A stretch of 64,000 bases of DNA, from NCBI GenBank assembly GCA_016592635.1, contig AP023240.1, forward strand, positions 806,001 to 870,000, in the 5' to 3' direction. The notes under the pieces were generated by a model that worked only from the letters and a program-made list of their open reading frames with translations, had not been told where the DNA came from and made no database searches. This DNA is from Methyloprofundus sp. Lineage in GTDB: Bacteria > Pseudomonadota > Gammaproteobacteria > Methylococcales > Methylomonadaceae. Both the position numbers and the translations under genes were made by a program. Shown piece after piece: positions 34,999-45,311 of this stretch (its first letter is position 1; each line of letters starts with the position of its first letter).

Positions 34999-35997
34999 AT
35001 GATCCAAGTAAGGAAGTATCGTGCAATTTTTGCTGTCATTCTGTTACTTGCATTAAGTGGGTGTGCAGCATTACAAAAACAAGACCCACTGCCATCATGG
35101 AATGAAGGTACTGCTAAAACTAACATTCTAGAATTTGTAGAATCGGTAACAGATAAGGCTAGTGCCGATTATGTACAGCCTAGTGAGCGTATTGCTACCT
35201 TTGATAATGATGGTACTTTATGGTCAGAAAGGCCAGTTTATTTTCAGTTATTATTTGCTATCGATAGAGTAAAGCAATTAGCACCGCAACATCCTGAATG
35301 GCAAACTACCCAGCCTTTTCAAGCCGTATTGGAAAACGATATGCAAGCTTTGGCAGCAGCGGGTGAAAAAGGCTTATTGAAGTTAGTCATGGCAAGCCAT
35401 GCAGGGGTAACAACAGATGAGTTTTCTGTCATCGTTGAGAATTGGTTGGCTACAGCCAAACATCCAAGGTTTAAGCGTCCCTATAATGAGCTGGTTTTTC
35501 AACCAATGCTGGAGTTGCTCACTTATTTACGTGTCAATGGCTTTAAAACCTTTATCGTTTCAGGTGGTGGTATTGAATTTATGCGCCCGTGGGTAGAGCA
35601 TGTTTATGGTATACCACCTGAACAAGTAGTCGGTAGCAGCATTAAAACAAAACTGGAAATACAAAATGGTATCCCTGTATTGGTTCGCTTGCCGGAAGTG
35701 AATTTTATTAATGATAAGGCAGGTAAGCCTGTAGGTATTAATCAATATATTGGTCGTCGTCCGCTAGCTGCGTTTGGTAATTCTGATGGTGACTTACAAA
35801 TGTTGCAATGGACAGCTGCAGGGGCAGGCAAGCGTTTTATGATGCTGGTACAGCATACCGATGCGCAACGTGAATATGCTTATGATAGAGAGTCGCATAT
35901 TGGTAAATTAGATAAGGCACTAGATGAGGCTGTGGCAAGAGATTGGACGGTCGTTGATATGCAAAATGATTGGCAAGTAATTTATCCTGTTCAATAG
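34999..35997 (+). CDS. HAD-superfamily phosphatase lipoprotein
   Basis: A 332-residue protein with a lipobox (LSG-C22), hence membrane-attached on the outside of the inner membrane. The HAD motif I is F68-D69-N-D71-G-T (ATFDNDGTLWSERP); motif II is TFIVSGGG, and motif IV AFGNSDGDLQML. This is the phosphoserine-phosphatase-like branch of exported HAD proteins. It follows the sulfatase by 120 bases and precedes a small membrane protein. Substrate unknown; a phosphomonoesterase acting in the periplasm is most likely. Confidence 0.88.
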   Translation: MIQVRKYRAIFAVILLLALSGCAALQKQDPLPSWNEGTAKTNILEFVESVTDKASADYVQPSERIATFDNDGTLWSERPVYFQLLFAIDRVKQLAPQHPEWQTTQPFQAVLENDMQALAAAGEKGLLKLVMASHAGVTTDEFSVIVENWLATAKHPRFKRPYNELVFQPMLELLTYLRVNGFKTFIVSGGGIEFMRPWVEHVYGIPPEQVVGSSIKTKLEIQNGIPVLVRLPEVNFINDKAGKPVGINQYIGRRPLAAFGNSDGDLQMLQWTAAGAGKRFMMLVQHTDAQREYAYDRESHIGKLDKALDEAVARDWTVVDMQNDWQVIYPVQ

Positions 35998-36048
35998 GTG
36001 GGTTAAGCCAAGCTTGTTGGCTTATTTTTTATAATTAAAGGAAAAACA

Positions 36049-36429
36049 ATGCGTGCAAATATTATTATCTACAGTGGTTATTGGAACATCGGGCTGGCAG
36101 CCACTTTAATATGCCCTGCTTTTTATCATGCCTTAGGGATGAATATTAGTCAGCCTGTTTGGGGCTGGGTGATTGCCGGTTTTTTGCTATATACTGCGGC
36201 AACCTTGATTATCAGTGGTCGTACTGTCGATAAATATGCCAGTATCGTTATTTATGAAGCAGGCCTACGCTTTATTGCTGCAATTTTGTTAGTGCCTGCT
36301 GGCCTTTTTTATGATTATGGCTTTATTACGGCCTTTTTAGGGGTCACAGATGCCGTGTGGGGAGTTGTCTATTTACAGCTGGTGCCTAAATTAACAGGGC
36401 GTTCTCTTAAGCAATTGCTGTTGGATTGA
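36049..36429 (+). CDS. Small four-helix membrane protein
   Basis: A 126-residue hypothetical with four hydrophobic segments (SGYWNIGLAATLICPAFY; VWGWVIAGFLLYTAATLII; FIAAILLVPAGLFYDYG; TDAVWGVVYLQLVP). AAGGA lies seven bases before the ATG. It is in the sulfatase-HAD-cytochrome gene run. No family named with certainty. Confidence 0.75.
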   Translation: MRANIIIYSGYWNIGLAATLICPAFYHALGMNISQPVWGWVIAGFLLYTAATLIISGRTVDKYASIVIYEAGLRFIAAILLVPAGLFYDYGFITAFLGVTDAVWGVVYLQLVPKLTGRSLKQLLLD

Positions 36430-36463
36430 AACTGCACTTCATGAATGCACCTGTCGTTTTTTA

Positions 36464-36510
36464 TAGGTGTGGCACATTCGCGCTGTGCAGATAAATCTGC
36501 ATCGACGAGT
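36464..36510. repeat. Short repeat (GTGCAGATAAATCTGCA type), copy 1
   Basis: ATAGGTGTGGC...TGTGCAGATAAATCTGCATC is shared with 45308-45354. It is immediately upstream of the cytochrome gene. Confidence 0.55.
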
Positions 36511-36545
36511 CTTTAAATTACTTTTGTTCGGATATTTATCAAAGT

Positions 36546-38756
36546 ATGCATTTCATTACACCAATATTTTGGCTGATTAGCTTCTATGTTTATTGTTCGT
36601 TGGCTAGTGCAACACCCCATTATGTTGGTGAGCAAGCCTGCCAATCTTGTCATCAACAGCAAGTGCAGCAATGGCAAGGCTCACATCATGATTTGGCAAT
36701 GCAAGTGGCAAGTGGCAAGACTGTTTTGGGGGACTTTAACGGTGTAACCTTCAAGCAAGCAAGCATAACCAGTACTTTCTTTAAAAATAAAGAACGTTTT
36801 ATGGTGAATACTGATGGTGTTGATGGCAAATTGGCGGATTTTGAAATCAGCTATACCTTTGGCGTGTATCCGCTACAACAATATATGGTTAAATTTCCGC
36901 AAGGCAAAGTGCAAGTATTGGATATTGCTTGGGATAGTCGGAGTAAAGAGCAGGGCGGGCAACGCTGGTTTAGTTTGCATCCTGACGAAGAGATTAAAGC
37001 AGGGGATGTCTTGCACTGGACAGGCCCCAATTTAAATTGGAACTATATGTGTGCTGATTGCCATAGCACTAATCTGAAAAAAAATTACTCAGTTGAGCAG
37101 AAAAGTTATACCACGCAATGGGGTTCCATTAATGTATCGTGTGAAGCTTGCCATGGCCCAGCTTCTGAGCATATCAGTTGGGCAAAATCAGAAAAAAAAG
37201 TGGATGATAATGGTTTGCGTATCCATTTGTCGGTTGCAAATCAACATGGATACTCTAAAGCGAAACAGCCACAACCTGAGAATATCGACCGAACGGAAGT
37301 GCAGCTTTGTGCTAAATGTCATTCGCGGCGCGCACAATTAGATGATGAATTTGTACCCGGAGATAATTTCAGAGATCATTATTTACCTTCATTATTAGCC
37401 GAGCCGTTGTACTATGCAGATGGCAAAATTAAAGATGAAGTGTATGTCTATGGCTCTTTTCAACAGAGTCGTATGTATCAAGCAGGCGTAACGTGCAGTA
37501 ATTGCCACAACCCACACACGCTTAAGCTAAAATCTGAAGGTGATACTGTGTGTCATCAATGCCATCTGGCAAAAGATTATGCTACGGCTAAGCATCATTT
37601 TCACGCCGAGAATAGTAAAGGCGCAAACTGTATTGCTTGTCATATGCCGGCAAAAACCTATATGGGTGTTGATGAACGTAATGATCATAGTTTTCGCATT
37701 CCTCGCCCTGATTTAGCCAGCAAACTAGCTGCTCCTGATGCCTGTACTCTGTGTCATAAAGATAAACAGCCGCAGTGGGCAGCGACTACACTAAGCAAGT
37801 GGTATGGTAAAATACCACAAGGCTATCAGCAGTTTGGTCCCGCCTTGCATGCACTTGCACAGCAAAAACAGGATGCTTTGACTTTAAGTTATGGGGTATT
37901 AATGGCAGATGCACCCACCATTGCCAAAGCTACTGTGGTTGGGCATTTAGGTTATTACCCATCTAAACAAACCTTAATGACTGCTTTGCAAATGTTACGC
38001 TCTAAAGATGCAGATACCCGTCGCCAAGCATTACAGGCATTGCAAGCTTTTCCATTAAAGCAAACGATTGCGCAGGTTTATGCGGCATTAAGTGATCCTG
38101 TCAAAATAGTTCGATTAGAAGCAGCCAATATATTAGCCTCCGTACCACGTGGTGCTTTGGAACAATCACAAAGAGAATTGATTGATAAAGTGACCGAGGA
38201 ATATCGGCAGAGTTTATTGTTTATTGCTGAGCGCCCAGAAGCACAATTATCTTTAGCACGTTTGTATTATCAACTAGGGCAGTTGCAACTTGCTGAACAA
38301 GCTTTCAAAGAAGCATTGCGTTTACAGCCACAATTTGTGCCTGTATATATTAATTATGCTAATTTTTTACAGCAACAAAAGCAAGAAACCGCTGCTTTTG
38401 AATTGCTTAATAAGGGCTTAAAAGTCACTAAAGATGCTGCTATACATCATGCCATCGGCTTATGGTATGTACGGAATCATGATAAAGGTGCAGCTCTTAA
38501 GCAATTAAAAATAGCAGTTGAATTAGAGCCTGATACGGCAAGGTACGCTTATGTTTATGCGGTGGCTATTGCAGAAAAATCACCTAAACAAGCGATTGCC
38601 ATATTGGAAGAGGCGTTATTAAGACAAGAAGGTAATTTAGATTTATTAATGGCATTAGCTGGTTATTATCAGCAATTAGGTAATGGAAACGCGGCTAATC
38701 AATATCGCGATAAAATAAATGCAGTTATGCAGGTCAGCAATAGAGCTGGTTTTTGA
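36546..38756 (+). CDS. Eight-haem cytochrome c with HEAT-like and TPR regions
   Basis: A 736-residue periplasmic protein with signal peptide (to about residue 22). There are eight CxxCH motifs: CQSCH (residue 32), CADCH, CEACH, CAKCH, CSNCH, CHQCH, CIACH and CTLCH, all in the first about 410 residues, then a helical-repeat region (DADTRRQALQALQAF, VRLEAANILASVP) and C-terminal TPRs (LYYQLGQLQLAEQAFKEALRLQP). The pattern matches the multihaem family that carries paired CxxCH and TPRs. The electron partner is unknown. Last of a same-strand run after the sulfatase. Confidence 0.93.
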   Translation: MHFITPIFWLISFYVYCSLASATPHYVGEQACQSCHQQQVQQWQGSHHDLAMQVASGKTVLGDFNGVTFKQASITSTFFKNKERFMVNTDGVDGKLADFEISYTFGVYPLQQYMVKFPQGKVQVLDIAWDSRSKEQGGQRWFSLHPDEEIKAGDVLHWTGPNLNWNYMCADCHSTNLKKNYSVEQKSYTTQWGSINVSCEACHGPASEHISWAKSEKKVDDNGLRIHLSVANQHGYSKAKQPQPENIDRTEVQLCAKCHSRRAQLDDEFVPGDNFRDHYLPSLLAEPLYYADGKIKDEVYVYGSFQQSRMYQAGVTCSNCHNPHTLKLKSEGDTVCHQCHLAKDYATAKHHFHAENSKGANCIACHMPAKTYMGVDERNDHSFRIPRPDLASKLAAPDACTLCHKDKQPQWAATTLSKWYGKIPQGYQQFGPALHALAQQKQDALTLSYGVLMADAPTIAKATVVGHLGYYPSKQTLMTALQMLRSKDADTRRQALQALQAFPLKQTIAQVYAALSDPVKIVRLEAANILASVPRGALEQSQRELIDKVTEEYRQSLLFIAERPEAQLSLARLYYQLGQLQLAEQAFKEALRLQPQFVPVYINYANFLQQQKQETAAFELLNKGLKVTKDAAIHHAIGLWYVRNHDKGAALKQLKIAVELEPDTARYAYVYAVAIAEKSPKQAIAILEEALLRQEGNLDLLMALAGYYQQLGNGNAANQYRDKINAVMQVSNRAGF

Positions 38757-38823
38757 TAAGCTTATTTATTGAATTATGCACTTATGACTTGAATTTAGGG
38801 AATTTAATTTTACTCCACCTTTA

Positions 38824-39653
38824 ATGTCATTGCCCAGTAAAAGCTGTTTAGGTTATAAGACTGCGCCATATAAAGGTAAAGGAACGGGCGAAACCTCCTT
38901 ATTTTCCAAACTAATGCCTCTATTGGATAAAAATGATTTGTTACTTGGAGACCGTTATTATACAACCTATGCCATTAGTTGCCTGTTGATTCAGCAAGGA
39001 ACTTCTTTTGTTTTCAGGCAGTCCCCCAACGTAAAAACGGACTTTAAAAAAGGGAGGCGTTTAGGGGATAAAGACCACCTTATTCACAGTAAAAAACCAC
39101 CGAGAAAACCAGTGTGGATGGATAAAGAGACTTACTCTAAGCTCCCTAATGAACTTCTCATTAGAGAATTTTCTGTTAAAGGGACGCTTTATGTGATCTC
39201 TCTTTTAGAATCAAAAATCTATTTTAAAAAAGAACTCGCAAAGCTCTACGAACAACGTTGGAATATTGAGCTGGATTTAAGAACCATTAAGACAGATATG
39301 AAAATGGAAATGCTGCATTGTCAATCAGCAAAAATGATCGATAAGGAAATTGTTGTTAACTTGTTAGCTTACAATTTAGTTTGTGCTAATATCGTTCATT
39401 CAGCAAGTATCAGTAAAAAAAGCCTCGTGATATAAGCTTCATGGCTGTCGTTCAACTTATGCGTTGTTTTTTGGGTTTGTGCGTAACAATGAGCTGTAAA
39501 GCTTTAGAGAAGCTACTTACCCCACTATTAAAAGCAATGGCAAACACCGAAGTAGGAAAACGTAAGCGCCCCAACGAGCCAAGGATTATAAAGAGACGAC
39601 CCAAGGCTTTTCCATTGATGACAAAACCTAGAAAAGAATATGCGATTGTTTAA
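38824..39653 (+). pseudogene. IS4-family transposase, truncated and frameshifted
   Basis: The frame from 38824 (204 codons) carries the DDE-type core: LLGDRYYTTYAI (second Asp), and the YEQRWNIELDLRTIKTDM (Y-E-x-R-W-x-I-E) signature with the catalytic Glu. The N-terminus with the first Asp is missing upstream. The C-terminal piece (AVVQLMRCFLGLCVTMSCKALEKLL, ending KRRPKAFPLMTKPR) lies in another frame from 39441, separated by a stop. Not functional. Located right after the cytochrome gene. Confidence 0.85.
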
Positions 39654-39839
39654 TATTAATGAGTTAGCTGGTAATTGGAAGTGGTATTAGTGTCTGACCC
39701 TTTTGAACTTTTGAAATCCTATTGTAAAGATAATGAAAAAAGGGGGCACCTTTCATTCCTCGGTTTACACTTTTCAATAAATCCTGAGATATATCTGGTA
39801 TAAATGGGGTCAACAAATTCAATTTATTCCACATAAGTA

Positions 39840-41445
39840 TTGACACCCTTGATAGCAGCAGCCCCTCAACCATCACTTGATAATTCATTAGAACGACGAC
39901 TTTTTACTCGTCGATCGGACCTGACAGAAGCCATTCGACTCACGATTGCCAATACTGCATTAAATGCAATATTAAACCGCAGATGGGGAGCGATCACCGA
40001 TATCTCAAAAGCGTATGGTATTTCCCGAACCTTTGTTTATTCGTTAGCAAATGAATTAAAACAGCTTGGCCAGTTCCTGTTCAAAGATAAAACAAATGAT
40101 CCGCAGGCTTTAACGCGAGAACGAAAGCGGTCTATTGAGATGATGTTATCGATTCGCCTTGAGGGTTGTAGCAGTATTGGACATGTTTCAACGGTTATGA
40201 AAAGACAGGCATGCGACTTATCTTCCATCGGCTCTATTAGCCAAACCCTATCGCGTATTGGTGGTATTTTACCCATGACGATTGATGCGCAACAGACACT
40301 TCAATATCTTGTTTTTGCGAGTGATGAGATTTTTTCAAAGACAACGCCTGTTTTAGTCACCGTTGATCCCTGTAGCAGTGCAATTCTTCGTATTGAACTG
40401 TCTGAAACCCGGCATGCGGATGACTGGAAGAACCACTTTGAATGCTTGATGGATAATGGGATGGAGGCAATTTATCTTGTTTCCGATGATGGTATTGGCT
40501 TGCGTGCTGGTCATGGTGCCGCGTTAAGTCACACGGTTCGCCAATCTGATACTTATCACGCAGTCGCTCATACTCTGGGAAGCTGGGTAGAACGTTTTGA
40601 AAAAACCGCCTATAAAGCGATTAAAGAAAGAGTATGAGCGTGAACAAAAAAACCAGTCTGCGAAAAGTGAACTAGCAAAGGAAAAACAACAAAAGCTTTA
40701 TCTGCAAGCACGGAAAGTATGCGAACAAGCAATCCGCGAGTATGATGATTTCAGTTATCTTTATTATTGCATTATAAAGGAACTCAATGTTTTTGATAGC
40801 GAAGGCAACTTACGCCATAAACAACAAGCGGAAGAAGTGATTGAAACGGGTCTTCAGTTGATTGATGAATTAAATAATGAAGGAACACGCAAAGCAGCAC
40901 AAAAAGTCATGCGGACACTCCCGGATTTATTTCATTATTTTGATGTTGCTGAAGGCATTGTTAACGACTGTAAAACACTAGTGGATGATGAAACACTAAA
41001 AGCCTACTGTATTGCATGGCAATGGGGAAAGGCGGCAAGAAAAGCAAAAAAGAGGGGGCGTAAACAAAATGCAAAACGGCAAGAACAAACTAGTTTAGAA
41101 AAGGCAGAATGGTGGGGTGAACACGGGATTGATCAGGCAAACTGGCACTTGGATATTCAAAAATCAATTTATGCCAAACTGGATAAAATTGTTCAAAGCT
41201 CAGCACTTGTGGAATGCATCAATTCAATCATTAGACCCTACTTCAATACCAGCAAGAATCAGGTCACTCAGGAACAGCTTAATATGATTATGCATTACCA
41301 CAATCATCGCCGTTACCTTGCGGGAGTAAGAAAAAATAAAACCCCAATGGAAATTTTTACAGGTAAAGATCAAACGAAGGACTGGATTGAGATTCTTTTT
41401 GATATCATCGAAAAAAAAGCTCCAGATCTACTCGTCGTTTCTTAG
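39840..41445 (+). pseudogene. Transposase gene split by a frameshift
   Basis: Two open frames (39840-40637, 265 codons; 40597-41445, 282 codons) together read as one transposase-like protein: an N-terminal helix-turn-helix (WGAITDISKAYGISRTFVYSLANEL), TVDPCSSAILRIELSE and LVSDDGIGLRAGHGA (candidate catalytic Asp residues), and later VECINSIIRPYFNTSKNQ and YHNHRRYLAGVRKNKTPMEIF (catalytic Glu). The second frame is +1 to the first at ATTAAAGAAAGAG. I place it among DDE transposases but cannot name the IS family. Terminal inverted repeats were not identified. Confidence 0.75.
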
Positions 41446-41564
41446 GATATAAGCCCCCCCGTCAGTTACTACCAGTGTGTAGCTTTTTATTAAATGGCTA
41501 TGGAGGGTTGTGCCATCTTTTTTTGATTTAAAAAGTGTAAACTACTTTTGGGGGAATATGAAAT

Positions 41565-41648
41565 ATGCCGAAATTTTGTTTTAATAATAAAAAGAAATTT
41601 AGTGGGAAAGCTTATTGTTTTAACTGCCAGAAGCAAGTTACAAGTTAG
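41565..41648 (+). CDS. Possible 27-residue cysteine-containing peptide
   Basis: A short ORF, MPKFCFNNKKKFSGKAYCFN then CQKQVTS, with a GGGGGA about 10 bases upstream. Three cysteines and many lysines. It is only 27 residues, near a transposase remnant, and may be chance. Confidence 0.15.
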   Translation: MPKFCFNNKKKFSGKAYCFNCQKQVTS

Positions 41649-41707
41649 TCTGGATGTTAACTGCTAAAATTAATGCCCATTCATAATATCCAAGGATTAG
41701 TTATAAG

Positions 41708-41783
41708 TGGCGTCCCCGGACGGACTCGAACCGCCAGCTATCCCTTAGGAGGGGACTGCATTATCCAGTTATGCAACGGGGAC
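41708..41783 (-). tRNA. tRNA-Arg (anticodon CCT)
   Basis: A 76-base gene including the 3' CCA. The acceptor stem is GTCCCCG with CGGGGAC, discriminator G; the anticodon loop is CTCCTAA, giving anticodon CCT (reads AGG); the T-loop GGTTCGAGTCC is intact. It lies between the broken transposase and ettA, with its 3' end towards the transposase. Confidence 0.97.
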
Positions 41784-41837
41784 ATCAAGTGCGCATTATA
41801 ACAATAAATTAGCATATTGCTGAGGAAATTTAGCGAT

Positions 41838-41872
41838 AAAAGTCAGGCAAATAGACACTTGCCTGACTTTTT
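41838..41872 (-). terminator. Rho-independent terminator after ettA
   Basis: A perfect 13-bp stem, AAAAGTCAGGCAA with TTGCCTGACTTTT, and an 8-base loop, with T-runs on both strands. It begins five bases after the ettA stop. Confidence 0.9.
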
Positions 41873-41876
41873 AAGC

Positions 41877-43544
41877 TTAATGACTAATTTTCTTGTACTT
41901 AATACGTTGTGGCTTATCGGCATCAGTACCTAAACGTTTGTGACGATCGGCTTCATAATCTTCATAATTACCTTCAAACCAGACAACTTTACTATCGCCT
42001 TCAAATGCCAGCATATGGGTAGCGATTCTATCCAAGAACCAGCGATCATGCGAAATCACCACGGCACAGCCTGGGAAGGCAAGTAAGGCCTCCTCCAATG
42101 CTCGTAAGGTTTCGACATCTAAATCGTTGGTAGGCTCATCTAATAAGAGAACATTACCGCCACTACGGAGCAGTTTAGCTAAATGGACACGGTTACGCTC
42201 TCCACCTGATAAATCACCAATACGTTTTTGTTGATCGCCGCCTTTAAAGTTAAAGCGACCACAATAGGAACGTGATGGTGTTTCATAAGTGCCGACGGTG
42301 ATTAGGTCTAAGCCATCAGAAATTTCTTCCCAAACGGTTTTGTTATCATCCAAGTTATCACGGGATTGGTCAACATGTGAGAGTTGTACCGTCGCCCCCA
42401 GTTTGATTGCACCTGAATCCGCTGTTTCCATATCGGACATCATCCGGAATAGGGTGGTTTTACCTGCTCCATTAGGGCCAATAATACCAACGATACCACC
42501 AGGTGGCAGTTTAAAGCTTAAATCTTCAATGAGTAAACGCTCACCAAAGCCTTTGTTAATATGCTCGGCTTCAATCACCATATCCCCTAGGCGTGGGCCA
42601 GGTGGGATATAGATTTCTTGAGTTTCATTACGTTTTTGTGCTTCTTGCGAAGAGAGTTCATCAAAACGAGCTAAACGTGCCTTACTTTTTGCATGCCGGC
42701 CTTTAGCGTTGGAACGCACCCATTCCAGCTCAGCTTTCATTGCTTTTTGGCGTGAGGTTTCTTGTTTTTCTTCTTGCTCTAAACGGTTTTGTTTTTGCTC
42801 TAACCAAGAAGAGTAATTACCTTCCCAAGGAATACCTTGGCCTCTATCCAGCTCCAAGATCCAGCCGGCAACATTATCCAAGAAGTATCTATCATGCGTG
42901 ACTGCCACAACGGTACCTGGGTAGTCATGCAAGAAACGTTCTAGCCATGCAACTGACTCGGCATCCAAGTGGTTGGTGGGCTCATCTAATAGCAGCATGT
43001 CGGGTTTAGATAATAATAAGCGACAGAGTGCAACGCGACGCTTTTCCCCACCTGATAGTTTAGTGACATCTGCATCCCAAGGGGGGAGGCGTAGTGCATC
43101 CGCAGCGATTTCTAATTCACGCTCTAATTCCCACGCATTGGCCGTTTCAATTTTTTCCTGCAATTCAGCTTGTTCCGCTAATAAAGCATCAAAATCGGCA
43201 TTAGGGTCAGCAAAAGCATCATTAATGGCATTGTAGCGATTTAAGACTTCTTGAATTTCGCCAAAGCCTTCTTCGACATTACCACGCACATTTTTATCTG
43301 GATTTAATTGGGGTTCTTGCGCTAGGTAACCGATGTTGATACCTTTCATCGGAATGGCTTCCCCTTCTATTTCTGTATCTACACCCGCCATAATGCGTAG
43401 TAAGGTTGATTTACCTGAGCCATTTAAACCCAGTACGCCAATTTTTGCGCCAGGGAAAAAAGATAAAGAAATATTTTTTAAAATATGCTTTTTAGGTGGG
43501 ACAATTTTGCCCACCCGATTCATAGAGAAAATATATTGAGCCAT
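41877..43544 (-). CDS. ettA: Energy-dependent translational throttle protein EttA
   Basis: A 555-residue ABC-F protein with two ATPase domains and no membrane part: first Walker [10 protein letters not shown], signature [13 protein letters not shown] and [10 protein letters not shown]; second [24 protein letters not shown] and [10 protein letters not shown]. The start [19 protein letters not shown] matches EttA, and the linker (about 240-300, [20 protein letters not shown]) is the P-site tRNA interaction motif. It binds the ribosomal E site and gates translation by the ADP/ATP ratio. Confidence 0.97.
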   Translation of the reverse strand: MAQYIFSMNRVGKIVPPKKHILKNISLSFFPGAKIGVLGLNGSGKSTLLRIMAGVDTEIEGEAIPMKGINIGYLAQEPQLNPDKNVRGNVEEGFGEIQEVLNRYNAINDAFADPNADFDALLAEQAELQEKIETANAWELERELEIAADALRLPPWDADVTKLSGGEKRRVALCRLLLSKPDMLLLDEPTNHLDAESVAWLERFLHDYPGTVVAVTHDRYFLDNVAGWILELDRGQGIPWEGNYSSWLEQKQNRLEQEEKQETSRQKAMKAELEWVRSNAKGRHAKSKARLARFDELSSQEAQKRNETQEIYIPPGPRLGDMVIEAEHINKGFGERLLIEDLSFKLPPGGIVGIIGPNGAGKTTLFRMMSDMETADSGAIKLGATVQLSHVDQSRDNLDDNKTVWEEISDGLDLITVGTYETPSRSYCGRFNFKGGDQQKRIGDLSGGERNRVHLAKLLRSGGNVLLLDEPTNDLDVETLRALEEALLAFPGCAVVISHDRWFLDRIATHMLAFEGDSKVVWFEGNYEDYEADRHKRLGTDADKPQRIKYKKISH

Positions 43545-43602
43545 AAGTGCTGAGTTAATTGGGTCGTTTTAGGTTAATGGTATAGCTGTATTATAGCTTT
43601 GT

Positions 43603-44109
43603 TTACGGCAGTTTTGCAGGAAGTGTAAAAACAAAATCTGTGCCTTTTGCTGCTTGATGACAACTAAAGCAGGCATCGGCAGAGCTGCTATTGGTGCCGT
43701 GTGGTTTTAAGTCCATTCCTGTCCAACGGGCAAAGCCCCAGCCGCCTGTTGATGCATATTTTTTGGTATCACGCACCATGATTTCAGCATGCACAAATTC
43801 CCCGGGGACTGTTGCCGCAGGCCAAGTGGCTAAGGTATCATTTTTCCAAACAAGCTTTGCCAGAATGGTACCTTGTGGCCAGTTAGTTTTTGCAGTATTG
43901 CTACGTGCTGCACGGATGGCGATAGAATTACCTAAGATAGCCCGTTGGGTATTATTATCATTACGGATTGAGGTGCTAATAACGCGCCAGTTAGTTAGAC
44001 CTGTTGGGTATTCGATGTTATTTGCAGGAGGCACTTTATTTTCGGCATGCGATATTAATGGAAGGGCAAGTATTGCAGCAAGGGGCAGTATGGCTGTTTG
44101 AATTTTCAT
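43603..44109 (-). CDS. Cytochrome P460-family protein
   Basis: A 168-residue periplasmic cytochrome. Start set at MKIQTAILPLAAILALPLIS because it is a good signal peptide; an upstream in-frame ATG at 44160 would add a poor N-terminal extension. The P460 domain shows in WRVISTSIRNDNNTQRAILGN and WPQGTILAKLVWKN, with the haem attachment CFSCH near the end. Relatives in methanotrophs and ammonia oxidisers oxidise hydroxylamine or bind NO (cytochrome c'-beta); which applies depends on a cross-linking lysine I cannot place with certainty. It directly follows an aldolase gene on the same strand. Confidence 0.9.
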   Translation of the reverse strand: MKIQTAILPLAAILALPLISHAENKVPPANNIEYPTGLTNWRVISTSIRNDNNTQRAILGNSIAIRAARSNTAKTNWPQGTILAKLVWKNDTLATWPAATVPGEFVHAEIMVRDTKKYASTGGWGFARWTGMDLKPHGTNSSSADACFSCHQAAKGTDFVFTLPAKLP

Positions 44110-44161
44110 GGGTTTGTTATGAGTTGAGTTCAGGTAAGTTGCTTGTGGTCGAGGTTTCATT

Positions 44162-44788
44162 TTAAGCTAGTTGGCGCGCCAAGGCTAAAGTATTAATCAT
44201 CGCAAAGGCTGCATCAGGGAAGTCTTTACCAAAAGTAATCACACCATCTTCATGGCCTAGCATGGTAAAGATTGGCTGTTTATCCAGTTTGCCAAATTGG
44301 AATAGCTGAGTTACTGCTTGTGCCATTTCGGGGGTGCCATAGGCAATTTCTTTTGCGGTATAAGCTAATTGCAAGGCTTGGGTAGCGTGCCAAATATCAG
44401 GGCTATGCGCATGAATAATGCACATGATTGCAGAATCTTGCGCATAAACGCTGGCATGAGTCAGTGCTTCTGATGAGGGTTGGCAAGGGCCTGTGGAGTG
44501 TAAGCTGTTATGGCTTAAGTTTGCCTTGGTCACCAAACAATAGTTTTCAGCACTTAATTTACTAAAGCCGCCTGTTTGGGTACCACTGATAATAAATTGT
44601 TCATTTACAAAACGTTGGCTAATATTGCCGTAACCATAGCCGAGGTAGCGATCAGCTTGTTGACCGATTAACTCTAATTGATATATTAAAGTACGCCATA
44701 TGTTAATGGTGGTTAAATTCCAGCTGTTGTCAGGTAGAGTAAGTGTGTGTTGTAACTGGTATTTAATAACGCCTTCGGTTTCTTGCAT
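44162..44788 (-). CDS. Class II aldolase/adducin-family protein
   Basis: A 208-residue metal-dependent aldolase-like protein: FIISGTQTGGFSKLSAENYCLV, STGPCQPSSEALTHASVYAQD and CIIHAHSPDIW (His of the HxH metal site) correspond to the fuculose-phosphate aldolase/ribulose-phosphate epimerase fold, with a later MLGHEDGVITFG histidine. The exact substrate cannot be named. It is 1 base upstream of the longer possible P460 ORF, on the same strand, so the genes are likely cotranscribed. Confidence 0.85.
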   Translation of the reverse strand: MQETEGVIKYQLQHTLTLPDNSWNLTTINIWRTLIYQLELIGQQADRYLGYGYGNISQRFVNEQFIISGTQTGGFSKLSAENYCLVTKANLSHNSLHSTGPCQPSSEALTHASVYAQDSAIMCIIHAHSPDIWHATQALQLAYTAKEIAYGTPEMAQAVTQLFQFGKLDKQPIFTMLGHEDGVITFGKDFPDAAFAMINTLALARQLA

Positions 44789-44962
44789 ATTCTTGCATAT
44801 AATAAATTAGGTGATTGTTGGTGGTAAAAAGTATGTTCTATGTATCTTTATGAAGTTAACTAAATAATGCTAAAGTTTGTAGGTTTTTTACTGTTAAGAG
44901 TATTTCAGCTATTCTAAAGCACTGATATGAAGTTAAGAATATAAAATCAACCACTCAAATAG

Positions 44963-45311
44963 ATGAATATAGACTTTGATTCTATCATTGTTATCGTATT
45001 TTACTTTGGAATAATCAGTGCACTATCTTTACCATTGGGGGCTTTAACGAGCTTGGTTTGGAAGCCATCAGATCGTGCTATTGCTTTTTTAATGGCTTTT
45101 GGTTGCTGACAGGGTGGCTAAAGGTAATTTCTATCCTTTGGCTACTGGTTGTATTTTGGGTGGCTTAATTTTTATTGTGCTCAACAATATTATTCATGAT
45201 TTTGGCTGGTTGGCATTTATAACAGGTACACCCTATCGATTTACTGCGCGTGCAACGACTGATGTTGGTGTGTGGGTATTATTAAGTTCATGTTCCTTAA
45301 CGCTTTTGTAG
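44963..45311 (+). pseudogene. Broken membrane-protein gene (ZIP-like transporter fragment)
   Basis: From the ATG at 44963 a frame reads a hydrophobic protein (FYFGIISALSLPLGALTSLV, then AIAFLMAFGC) and stops at 45107. The next piece continues in another frame (VAKGNFYPLATGCILGGLIFIVLNNIIHDFG, 45099-45311). Intact relatives have some 15 extra residues (glycine/alanine-rich) at the break, so there is a small deletion with a frameshift. It reads as the N-terminal part of a ZIP-type cation transporter. The family call is from memory. Confidence 0.55.
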
